This document shows, piece by piece, positions 56,560 through 64,000 of a stretch of DNA of 64,000 nt. Below the pieces are notes generated by a model. The model was not told where the DNA came from and searched no databases. It saw only the letters and a list, made by a program, of their open reading frames with translations. The position numbers and the translations under genes were made by a program. How positions within the stretch are numbered: position 1 is the first letter of the stretch; the number at the start of each line of letters is the position of its first letter. Source of the DNA: Methanobacteriaceae archaeon (GTDB lineage: Archaea > Methanobacteriota > Methanobacteria > Methanobacteriales > Methanobacteriaceae); contig JAUSNX010000001.1 in assembly GCA_030656015.1 (NCBI GenBank), positions 124,001 through 188,000 of the forward strand, given 5' to 3'.

Positions 56560-58926
56560 TTAATTAGAAATTATAACTGAATCTGGACATTTTTTAGGGC
56601 ATTTAAGAATTCCTGCTCTTTCATGATATTGAATGAATTTTCCACAAGACGGGCATGTCATTAAATCATGTATTTTCTTAACTGATTCAACAAATCTTTT
56701 AACTTCTGTTGCTGAAACATTCCCTGCAAATAAGTTATTATGTGAAAGAATATTACCCATTATACTGTTATTTTCTAATTCTCTAAAAGCATCTTTTATT
56801 TCTTTCTTAATATCTGGATCAGCTATTATTTCTTTCAGCTGGCCTCTGACAGGACTCATGAGGTCACCTGCAGTATATCTCTCTTTCATTAGGACTTCTG
56901 CATCGATAGACTTACAAATCTCTTCTAAAACCCATTCAAGGTATTGTCTACTTTCATTTCCAGCACAAGATAAGTCACCAGATGAAATTTTCTCATATAT
57001 TCTATCTAAATTAATTTTATAAGGTTTTAAATCAGGTCCATCATCAACTGTCCAATTAGAAATAATATAATTTTCAAAATTAACTCCAAAAACTTGTTGT
57101 GATTTGAATAACTGTTGATACCATAAATTTTCATGAGTAGTTATAATAAATTGTTTCTTTTTAAATTGTGTAAATAGCAATTTACATATCATCTGTCTAT
57201 GGGCTGAATCCACTGTAGTTACAATATCATCAAGCACTATCAAAGAGCAATCTTTATTAAATTTATTCACTAAAGCAAGAAAAATACATAAACCTAATGA
57301 ATCAAGGTGCCCCTCACTAGTTAGAGCTCGAGGGTCTTGATTTTCACGACTAAAAGAAGTTATTTTAAGTTCAGCACTTGCGTTCCTAACTATTTTTAAT
57401 TCTATATTATTATGGGGCTCTTTGGGATGGAGTAATGAATAAAAATCTTGAATATCAGATTGTATAGAATCAAAAATGGACTGAATTTTACTTTTCTTCA
57501 ATTCAATAAAAGAATTGTAAATATTATCTATTAGTTCTAATCGAGATTTTAGTTCTTTCAAATTATCATTATACTCAGTTATATCTTTGATTTTACTTAT
57601 TGCAACTGCAAGCACTTCTAATAGATCTAAGAATTTTTTTTCATCGTCGGTAATTTTAATTTTAGAAATTAATTCTTCAGTCTTTTTGTTTATATTTATT
57701 AAAATATCTGAAAAATCATCTAAGATAGTATTAAAATCATTAATCAATATTTGATCATTTTTATCTAAAACTGATTTCAGCTGTTTTTGAAAATTAACTA
57801 AATAATCTATTTTTTCTTTTAAATTTGTTTCATCATCTTTAAATTCATCAAATCTTTCTATTTGATTTAGAATATCATTACCATGATTAATCAGGTTACT
57901 TATTTCATCACTAATTGATTTTAGTTCTTCTTTCAATTTTAAGAAGTCTTCCGAAGTTTTCTCAAAAGATTGCAATCTTTCTTCGATTTTAGATATTAAA
58001 TCTTTTTTATCAACTTTTTCTTCACACAATGGACATTTATTCTCTAATTTGTCTATTTCTAATGCATCTTTCCCGCTTTCAAGCAACAATTTTAAAGACA
58101 TGTTTTCTTTCATGTTTTCTTTCAGAAGATCATTTAATTTAATATTGAAATCCTTTATTTTCGAGTGTGAATCGGTTTCAACTTTATTTTCAGTTTTTTC
58201 TCGAATTTCTTTAAGAATAATAATATTTTGTAAGTTATCAGAGTCTTCTTTGACAATTGAAAACATTTTTGCACTATGTTCGGGTGCTTTTTCGAAAGAA
58301 GTTAGTTCAGGCAAACCATGTTTCTTAAATAGTTCATTTAAACTTGGTAAAATTTCTTTTTCACTAGTTATTACTTTTCCAACAATCTCAGATATATTAT
58401 TCAAAATTTTTTGGATGCCTGTTTCCTTCTCATCTACTCCTTTTTTTAAGTCATAAACAGATTCTTTCATTGCTTTTTCAATTTTATCTAAATAATCTAT
58501 TCCCATAAATCCACTAATGACATTAAAACGTTCCGAAGGAGTGTTATCAATAAATGAAAGAAGTTGCTTTCTACGTAAAATGAATACACCATCTTGTGAT
58601 ACATTAAAATACTTTTTATAATTAGATGGTATTGGACTAAATGAATTATGTGTTCTAGTAAGAGTATTTTCTGCTGTAAAAGTTAAATCAACTTTTATAT
58701 CCTCCTGTGTATGATTAGTGTGCGGTCCATGCCGATTAAAAGTTATTCCACTTCCTTTTAATGTAGAAACTTTTCCTTTAAAGAAAAATTCTATAGAATC
58801 TACAATTGAACTTTTTCCAGTGCCATTCTCACCACAAATCAAAAGAGATTTTTCGTTTAGTAAAATTTCACTATCTTTTATACCCCTAAATGCTTTAATA
58901 TGCATTTTTTTAATCTTCAGAACCAT
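56560..58926 (-). CDS. SMC/RecF-like ATPase with zinc hook and C-terminal zinc ribbon
   Basis: 788 aa. Walker A CGENGTGKSS (31-40), long coiled coils split by a CPLC motif (C298/C301) like a zinc hook, signature ALTSEGHLDSLGL, Walker B SLIVLDDIVTTVDS and ITTHENLW. The C-terminal 30 residues add four cysteines (C758, C761, C776, C780), a zinc ribbon, after a helical domain not seen in Rad50. It resembles the SMC-like ATPases of phage-defence operons (DndD/ABC-3C-type groups) but fits none exactly. It overlaps an acidic 57-residue ORF upstream and is transcribed toward the HerA-NurA operon. Role: candidate DNA-sensing ATPase. Confidence 0.7.
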   Translation of the reverse strand: MVLKIKKMHIKAFRGIKDSEILLNEKSLLICGENGTGKSSIVDSIEFFFKGKVSTLKGSGITFNRHGPHTNHTQEDIKVDLTFTAENTLTRTHNSFSPIPSNYKKYFNVSQDGVFILRRKQLLSFIDNTPSERFNVISGFMGIDYLDKIEKAMKESVYDLKKGVDEKETGIQKILNNISEIVGKVITSEKEILPSLNELFKKHGLPELTSFEKAPEHSAKMFSIVKEDSDNLQNIIILKEIREKTENKVETDSHSKIKDFNIKLNDLLKENMKENMSLKLLLESGKDALEIDKLENKCPLCEEKVDKKDLISKIEERLQSFEKTSEDFLKLKEELKSISDEISNLINHGNDILNQIERFDEFKDDETNLKEKIDYLVNFQKQLKSVLDKNDQILINDFNTILDDFSDILININKKTEELISKIKITDDEKKFLDLLEVLAVAISKIKDITEYNDNLKELKSRLELIDNIYNSFIELKKSKIQSIFDSIQSDIQDFYSLLHPKEPHNNIELKIVRNASAELKITSFSRENQDPRALTSEGHLDSLGLCIFLALVNKFNKDCSLIVLDDIVTTVDSAHRQMICKLLFTQFKKKQFIITTHENLWYQQLFKSQQVFGVNFENYIISNWTVDDGPDLKPYKINLDRIYEKISSGDLSCAGNESRQYLEWVLEEICKSIDAEVLMKERYTAGDLMSPVRGQLKEIIADPDIKKEIKDAFRELENNSIMGNILSHNNLFAGNVSATEVKRFVESVKKIHDLMTCPSCGKFIQYHERAGILKCPKKCPDSVIISN

Positions 58927-59083
58927 TTAAGTCACTACTTTCCAATATTTCTAATAAATTTTCAGAAGAAAAATCGTCATTTTCAATTAAACTTTTCATG
59001 CTATCTATAAGTTCATTAGGAACTTTATCATCATCATTCAATTCTTTAAAGAATTCTTCCAATATATCCTCTAGCACACTCAT
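58910..59083 (-). CDS. Small acidic protein preceding the SMC-like ATPase
   Basis: 57 aa, very acidic, probably two or three helices (LEDILEEFFKELN, PNELIDSMKSL, SENLLEILESS). It starts at ATG 59083; no good RBS is visible, so the mRNA may be leaderless. Its stop overlaps the start of the SMC-like ATPase by 17 bp, which implies coupling. A small partner ahead of an SMC-like ATPase is seen in several defence operons (for example 'middle components' of ABC-3C systems), but I do not recognise this family. Too short for most gene callers. Confidence 0.6.
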   Translation of the reverse strand: MSVLEDILEEFFKELNDDDKVPNELIDSMKSLIENDDFSSENLLEILESSDLNGSED

Positions 59084-59370
59084 TTTAAAGCCCCATATTA
59101 CTTTATTTAAATAAACATTTATGTGCTATTATAATCCAATATTACTTTTATTATTTGTTATTATTATAAAATAGAAAATTTTAAGTAAATTACAAATCCA
59201 AGATCTGATAGATTTATTTCATTCTAATTGGATCTAATGTTCACATGTTATTACATACATGGTTGCCGAAATAGAATGATGAAATAACATATAATAATTT
59301 AGGTATTAAAAAATTTAAAAAAATCAGAAGAAGAATTGGAATAATCTAAAAATAAAAAAATAAAAAATAA

Positions 59371-60180
59371 TTATTGAGAATCTTCTTCCTCAATAATAAC
59401 AGCCGTACCATAGGCCAAAATCTCTTGCATTATATCAGAAATCTGATCTGAATCAAATCGGGAACTGATAATGGCATTGGCCCCCATACTACGGGCATGT
59501 TCAATCATACGCTCCAGGGCCTGGTTACGGCTTTCTTCCATCATTTGAACGTACTCTTTTATTTCCCCACCAAACATGGACCTTATTCCAGCACCTATTT
59601 GGCCACCTACACCTCGACTTCGCACAGTTAGACCATATACAAACCCTAAGGTTTCTACGGCCTTAAATCCAGGAACAAAATTAGAGGTTACTACCACAAT
59701 GTCATCAGCAAAAGTGGCTGTGTTTAAAGGGATGTCTTCGGGCCGTACTACTACCATTCCTGGTTCTTCTGGAGTTTCTTCTGTGGAAACTTCTTCTACA
59801 ACTTCTTCTTCAGGAATGTCTTCTACAACTTCTTCTACCACGTCTTCTAATTTAGATCCACAATCTGGGCAGAAATTAGTGTCATTGGAATAATCCACAT
59901 CACAATTAGGGCAATGTTTTACTACTTCTTCTACAGTAGAAGGCTCTTCTGCTTCTATTTCAGGAGCATTCACAATCGGTTCTGCTTCAGGTTCTGGCAC
60001 TTCAATTTTTCTCACTGGAGGTGCTTTTGGTCGTGGCAGACCAGAACCAGGAGATTTAGGTGGTGAAACAGCCGACTTAGAAGTCGGAGTTTGGCCTGGT
60101 GATCTAGTAGGGGTAGAACCTCCCACTTTAGCTCTTTTTTTCTCTTCCAATTTTCTTCTAATTTCTTCACTGGTAACCAT
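59371..60180 (-). CDS. Zinc-ribbon protein with C-terminal YbjQ-like domain
   Basis: About 269 aa. A basic helical start, a Pro/Ser/Thr-rich linker, then a zinc ribbon (CPNCDVDYS ... CPDCGSKL), a long Glu/Val-rich acidic stretch, and a C-terminal YbjQ domain with 'ARSMGANAIISSRFDSDQ' and 'YGTAVIIEEE'. GGAG lies before ATG 60180; the in-frame TTG 15 bp upstream lies on the RBS. It is the third YbjQ-type protein of the window. Domain order suggests a soluble protein; function unknown. Confidence 0.72.
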   Translation of the reverse strand: MVTSEEIRRKLEEKKRAKVGGSTPTRSPGQTPTSKSAVSPPKSPGSGLPRPKAPPVRKIEVPEPEAEPIVNAPEIEAEEPSTVEEVVKHCPNCDVDYSNDTNFCPDCGSKLEDVVEEVVEDIPEEEVVEEVSTEETPEEPGMVVVRPEDIPLNTATFADDIVVVTSNFVPGFKAVETLGFVYGLTVRSRGVGGQIGAGIRSMFGGEIKEYVQMMEESRNQALERMIEHARSMGANAIISSRFDSDQISDIMQEILAYGTAVIIEEEDSQ

Positions 60181-60443
60181 GAAATCAACTCCCAATCAAT
60201 TAATAAAGTCTATATTTAATTATATTGGTTCACATTCTTATTTAATTTGTGTTTAGATACTAAAATAATATAATTAATAAATAATATAGTTAATATATTC
60301 ATTTGATTTCATTATAGATTAAGAATTAATTAAAATCAAAAAATCTAAATTCATTAAGAAATAAATAAATTATCCATGAACTTTAATTCAAAACTTAATT
60401 AATTCATAATACATAAAATAATTTAAAATTATTGCGAGGATTT

Positions 60444-61106
60444 ATGTATAAACCAGCTGCAATCTCTATTTTATTATTAATTGGATTAATATCATTCTTC
60501 ACCTTAAATGCTTTTTTAAATCCAGATGTCACTACCCTGGATTCAGTCCAGGTCAAAGACTATAAGGGCCAAAAACTCTCATCTATCAATGATTTTCGTG
60601 AAAATTCTATTAAAGGCCCTCAAAAGGTAGATATTAATAATTATACACTACAAATAACAGGGAGAGTTCAAAACCCGAAAAATTATACGTATAAAGAAGT
60701 TATTAACCATAAAAACTATCAAAAAGTAGTTACCCTTAACTGTGTTGAGGGCTGGTCCGTCAACATATTATGGAGAGGTATTCTAGTTAGTGAACTCATA
60801 AATGAAACCAAACCAACACCTGATGGTAAAACAGTTATATTTTATGCCGCTGATGGTTATTCAACTTCTTTTCCCTTGGATTATCTGCATAATAACCATA
60901 TTTTAATGGCCTATAAAATGAATAATGTGACCATTCCCCCCGAGCGAGGATTCCCCTTTCAATTAGTGGCCGAGAGTAAATGGGGATATAAATGGGTTAA
61001 ATGGATAACTAAAATCGAAATTTCCAATAACACTAATTACACCGGATATTGGGAAAGTAGAGGTTATTCTAATACTGGTAATTTAAATGAAAGTTTTTCT
61101 GCTTAA
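60444..61106 (+). CDS. Sulfite-oxidase-like molybdopterin oxidoreductase, membrane-anchored
   Basis: About 220 aa. A hydrophobic N-terminus (about residues 4-26) anchors or exports the protein. The rest is an oxidoreductase molybdopterin-binding domain of the SUOX/MsrP type, with the Mo-ligand Cys in LNCVEGWS (C100) and the conserved C-terminal 'RGFPFQLVAESKWGYKWVKWI'. Substrate unknown. GCGAGG precedes ATG 60444. A small two-helix membrane protein gene follows on the same strand after about 50 bp. Confidence 0.8.
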   Translation: MYKPAAISILLLIGLISFFTLNAFLNPDVTTLDSVQVKDYKGQKLSSINDFRENSIKGPQKVDINNYTLQITGRVQNPKNYTYKEVINHKNYQKVVTLNCVEGWSVNILWRGILVSELINETKPTPDGKTVIFYAADGYSTSFPLDYLHNNHILMAYKMNNVTIPPERGFPFQLVAESKWGYKWVKWITKIEISNNTNYTGYWESRGYSNTGNLNESFSA

Positions 61107-61158
61107 ATTATAGTTTAAAGTTTATAATAAAGTTATAAATTTAAAAAAAGATGGTTAT

Positions 61159-61413
61159 ATGGCTCCCCTAAACAATCAAGATTACCAAAAATTGAAAAAA
61201 TATACGGCCTACATTCTTTATGCTGTAATAATTATAGTAATCATTAGTGGCCTGGGAATCAATTATCACCGTAGCATGGAATTTATAACCATTGGCTTGC
61301 TTAATAAAAGTCTGTCATTTAATTTACATGTCTGGTTTTTTGTTCCTTTAGTAATCTTAATATTTTTACATACTTCTTTACCGTCATTAAGAGATAGAAT
61401 AATGAAAAAATAG
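61159..61413 (+). CDS. Two-helix membrane protein, possible redox partner
   Basis: 84 aa with two transmembrane helices (about 16-36 and 55-72). The second helix contains H57 and H71, spaced H-x13-H as in heme-b-binding helices of cytochromes b; H37 lies in the loop. It follows the molybdopterin oxidoreductase gene and could pass electrons to or from it. Methanobacteriales are generally thought to lack cytochromes, so heme binding needs proof; the spacing could be chance. No named family recognised. Confidence 0.6.
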   Translation: MAPLNNQDYQKLKKYTAYILYAVIIIVIISGLGINYHRSMEFITIGLLNKSLSFNLHVWFFVPLVILIFLHTSLPSLRDRIMKK

Positions 61414-61471
61414 TTTTAACTAATAAAAATTAAAATAAAATAATTTAATAAAATAATAAAATTAAACACCT

Positions 61472-63178
61472 TTAATTACCTAAAATTTTATTAAGTTCCT
61501 TTAAATCAAAGGTATTGATAATATCCTCTTTTCTGGCCCACCCTCTCCGAGCAGTAGCTATTCCCAGTTGCATGTTTTTCATTTCACCTGAAGAGTGAGC
61601 ATCGGAATTAATAACTAATTTACACCCCATATCTATGGCTTTTTTTATGTAAATATCTCTTAAATCAAGGCGGTTAGGATGAGAATTAATCTCCAGAATA
61701 GTTCCTGTAGCACTGGCCTTTTGCATGATTTTATCCAGATTTAAATCATATTCGCGGTGTTCCTGAATTTTTCGACCAGTAGGATGAGAAATAATATTCA
61801 CATAAGGATTTTCCATAGCCCTAATCAATCTATTCGTCATTTCAAAGAAATCTTGCCTTAAATCAGAGTGTAAACTGGCCACCACCACATCAACCTCAGC
61901 TAAAATAGTTTCACTAATATTTAAATTTCCCTGAGAGTCAATATCCACTTCCAGGCCTTTTAATAGAGTAAAATCTTTCATTTCATCATTAATAGAATCA
62001 ATTTCTTGAAACTGATTTAGAATATCAGAGTCATTCATTCCCTCAGCAGTTCTTAGGGTTCCCAGATGATCCGTAATGGCCAGGTAATCATATTCTAGTT
62101 TCTGGGCCTCCTGAACCATTTCCATTATAGTATGTTTCCCATCACTCCATTGAGTATGTACCTGTAAATCCCCTCTAATATCATCATATCCAATTAATTC
62201 AGGTATTTTTCCCCCACGGGCAGCTTCTATTTCTCCTCTATTCTCCCTCATCTCAGGAGGAATATATTGTAGACCAAGTGAGTTAAAAACATCTTTTTCA
62301 CTTTTACCAGTGATTATTTCATCCCCTTTAAAAAGTCCCCATTCACTGAGTTTCATATTTTGAGAGATGGCTATTTTCCGGAGTTCTATATTCAGATCCC
62401 TTGACCCCGTAAAGTACATCATGGCTGCACCAAATATATCCCTTTCAAATACCCTTAAATCACAGTCCAGTCCTTCTTTAAGTACTACAGTACTCTTTAA
62501 TGGTCCTTTAACTACTATTTCATCAACAATAGGTAAAGATACGAAATAATCCATTACTTCTTGAGAATTTTCAGAAATGACCAGTATATCAATATCCCCC
62601 ACACTTTCCTTGCGGCGCCTGATGGAACCGGCAATTTCCACAGCTTCCACTACTTTTAAAACTTCAATCTGGTGTTTTATAGCTTCAGCCAGAGGTAGAA
62701 TATGGCCCAGGAGTTTTCTTCCTGAGTTTTTTCGGGCCATTTCTATATTTTCAAGAATTTTTTTCTCTTTCTTATCCCCCATGCCCTTGATTCGACGAAC
62801 ATGGTGTCTTTTGGCGTGGCGCTCCAGATCATCCAGATTTTCCACTCCCAACGCATCATAGAGTAGTTTTATAGTTTTAGGGCCCAGACCTTCCACTTCT
62901 ATCATAGCATCAAAGTCCACCGGGTACTCTTTTTTCAGGTTTTCAAAGTATTCCAGAGAACCAGTTTCCACAATTTCTTTGATTTTGGCCGCTATGGCCT
63001 TTCCCACACCAGGTAGCTCTTGCAGACGATTTTCTTCAGTTAAGGTAGTTATATCATCAGAGAGAGTTTCCACGGTATGGGCTGCCTTACGATAGGCCTT
63101 CATACGAAATATGTCGTCATTCATTTCCATGAAGTCCGCTATTCTATCTAATATATGGGCCACTTTTTCGTTTTTCAT
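61472..63178 (-). CDS. polX: PolX: family X DNA polymerase with C-terminal PHP exonuclease
   Basis: 568 aa. N-terminal helix-hairpin-helix motifs (LQELPGVGKAIAAKI, VEGLGPKTIKLLY), a nucleotidyltransferase core with GSIRRRKESVGDIDILV and catalytic DID, then a PHP domain with DLQVHTQWSDGKH, ITDHLGTLR, VVASLHSDLR, ISHPTG and NSDAHS. This is the prokaryotic PolX gap-filling DNA polymerase with 3'-5' exonuclease activity, involved in base excision repair. Length normal. GGTGATTTT precedes the ATG. Confidence 0.95.
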   Translation of the reverse strand: MKNEKVAHILDRIADFMEMNDDIFRMKAYRKAAHTVETLSDDITTLTEENRLQELPGVGKAIAAKIKEIVETGSLEYFENLKKEYPVDFDAMIEVEGLGPKTIKLLYDALGVENLDDLERHAKRHHVRRIKGMGDKKEKKILENIEMARKNSGRKLLGHILPLAEAIKHQIEVLKVVEAVEIAGSIRRRKESVGDIDILVISENSQEVMDYFVSLPIVDEIVVKGPLKSTVVLKEGLDCDLRVFERDIFGAAMMYFTGSRDLNIELRKIAISQNMKLSEWGLFKGDEIITGKSEKDVFNSLGLQYIPPEMRENRGEIEAARGGKIPELIGYDDIRGDLQVHTQWSDGKHTIMEMVQEAQKLEYDYLAITDHLGTLRTAEGMNDSDILNQFQEIDSINDEMKDFTLLKGLEVDIDSQGNLNISETILAEVDVVVASLHSDLRQDFFEMTNRLIRAMENPYVNIISHPTGRKIQEHREYDLNLDKIMQKASATGTILEINSHPNRLDLRDIYIKKAIDMGCKLVINSDAHSSGEMKNMQLGIATARRGWARKEDIINTFDLKELNKILGN

Positions 63179-63414
63179 AAAATCACCATTAAAAACAGCT
63201 AATTGTTGTGCATTAATTGAAATATAAAAAACTAATTTATTTTATAATTTGTTTTAATATTCAATAAAATTATCTATATAATAAAAAAACAGATTTTAAA
63301 AGATTTAATTAATCTAAAATAGAAATAAACAAAATAGTAAGTTACCATATAAAATAGAAAAATTTAATAAAATATTAATAAATTAAATATAAAGAAGAAA
63401 AAATAGTTCTAAAA

Positions 63415-64000
63415 TTATCTTCTCATACCTTCCACAATCTCAGAGATCTTCTCTTCCACATTAAAACTATCTTCTACTACAGTGCCCGTAACTATAATAT
63501 CAGCACCGGCCGAAGCAACAACATGGGCCTCATCACCACTGCGGATTCCTCCACCAACAATAAGCATCGTATCAGTAGTTTTTTTGACCATACCGATCAT
63601 TTTTGGATCTACATGCTGTTCTGCACCTGAACCGGCTTCCAGATAAATCAGACGCATACCTAAATATTCAGCCGCCATGGCATAGGCCGCCGCCAAATCT
63701 GCTTTTTTGCGTGGAATTAATTTAGCATCTCCTACCCATCCCACAGTTCCTCCTGGCTCAATTACCAGATAACCCATAGGTATAGTTTCAATTCCCATTT
63801 TTTTAATTACTGGAGCTCCCAATGCTTGCGCCCCAATAATCCAATATGGATTGCTAGAATTTAAAAGACTCATAAAGAAAATAGCATCAGCATACGAACT
63901 CACACCACTTATATTTCCTGGAAAAAGCACTATAGGAACATCAAGATTTTCTTGAAGTATTTTAGCCGTGGCATCAAGTTCAGCAGCGTCTGTGGTAGAA
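63415..64000 (-). CDS. Geranylgeranylglyceryl phosphate synthase (5' end outside the window)
   Basis: The frame is open to the window edge, so the N-terminal part is missing. The visible about 195 residues have the TIM-barrel GGGPS pattern: 'VLFPGNISGVSSYADAIFFMSLLNSSNPYW', 'YLEAGSGAEQHVDP' and 'IVGGGIRSGDEAHVVASAGADIIVTGTVVE' (phosphate-binding GGG and GTVVE). The enzyme joins geranylgeranyl diphosphate and sn-glycerol-1-phosphate, the first step of archaeal ether lipid synthesis. Strong marker of an archaeal genome. Confidence 0.92.
   Translation of the reverse strand, partial: STTDAAELDATAKILQENLDVPIVLFPGNISGVSSYADAIFFMSLLNSSNPYWIIGAQALGAPVIKKMGIETIPMGYLVIEPGGTVGWVGDAKLIPRKKADLAAAYAMAAEYLGMRLIYLEAGSGAEQHVDPKMIGMVKKTTDTMLIVGGGIRSGDEAHVVASAGADIIVTGTVVEDSFNVEEKISEIVEGMRR

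Noticed and set aside
1-64000. Insertion sequences, integrase or attachment sites
   Set aside because: No transposase or recombinase gene and no terminal repeats were found on either strand, so island borders cannot be placed by such marks.

Overview
The window looks like the chromosome of a pseudomurein-walled methanogen of the order Methanobacteriales, most likely Methanobacterium-like. The evidence is archaeal lipid synthesis (geranylgeranylglyceryl phosphate synthase), HerA/NurA/Mre11/Rad50 repair genes, two Mur-ligase genes of the pseudomurein type, a fused gamma-alpha 2-oxoacid:ferredoxin oxidoreductase, families such as DUF365 and DUF169, TATA-type promoters, strong GGAGG/GGTGA ribosome binding sites and very AT-rich DNA. 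No tRNA, rRNA, CRISPR array or transposase was seen.

Layout. (a) 1-9005: a leftward five-gene defence operon, a type III restriction-modification pair (Mod, truncated Res) preceded by an AAA/ABC ATPase, a DUF4391 protein and a large Snf2-type helicase with a degenerate phospholipase-D-like N-terminus. A long inverted repeat lies in its promoter region. (b) 9252-14457: accessory genes, namely DUF365/DUF1802, a ribbon-helix-helix gene without an ATG, a decayed RhuM gene, a winged-helix regulator with a dyad in front, and two copies of a DUF4258-DUF2283 toxin-antitoxin-like cassette facing opposite ways. (c) 14784-31000: surface and housekeeping genes, including a beta-helix surface protein, a beta-CASP nuclease, a TPR protein, a chagasin-type inhibitor, a UvrD/RecB-type helicase-nuclease and an orphan Csa3-like CARF regulator, plus a 55-bp tandem repeat. 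(d) 31134-37317: a leftward pseudomurein-type operon of a single Mur ligase, a tandem double Mur ligase with two Cys4 clusters, a membrane-anchored protein and a MobA-like nucleotidyltransferase. (e) 37886-49063: a PLD protein, MsrA, the oxidoreductase, a TIR-like protein, two YbjQ proteins, an MFS pump and a transglutaminase-like secreted protein. (f) 49581-59083: NurA, HerA, Mre11 and Rad50 with a leftover C-terminal piece of a second Rad50, preceded by an SMC-like ATPase and a 57-residue acidic protein. (g) 59371-64000: a third YbjQ protein, a molybdopterin oxidoreductase with a two-helix membrane partner, PolX, and the partial GGGP synthase.

Most unusual points. First, several genes have a strong Shine-Dalgarno sequence placed 7-8 nt before an in-frame AUA or AUU and no usable AUG/GUG/UUG, which suggests near-cognate initiation. 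Second, the repair cluster abuts a Rad50 remnant, as expected if a foreign cluster replaced the resident one. Third, the five-gene R-M/helicase/ATPase operon and the SMC-like ATPase with its small acidic partner are candidate defence systems that I cannot match to a named type. All assignments are by eye; no database search was run.
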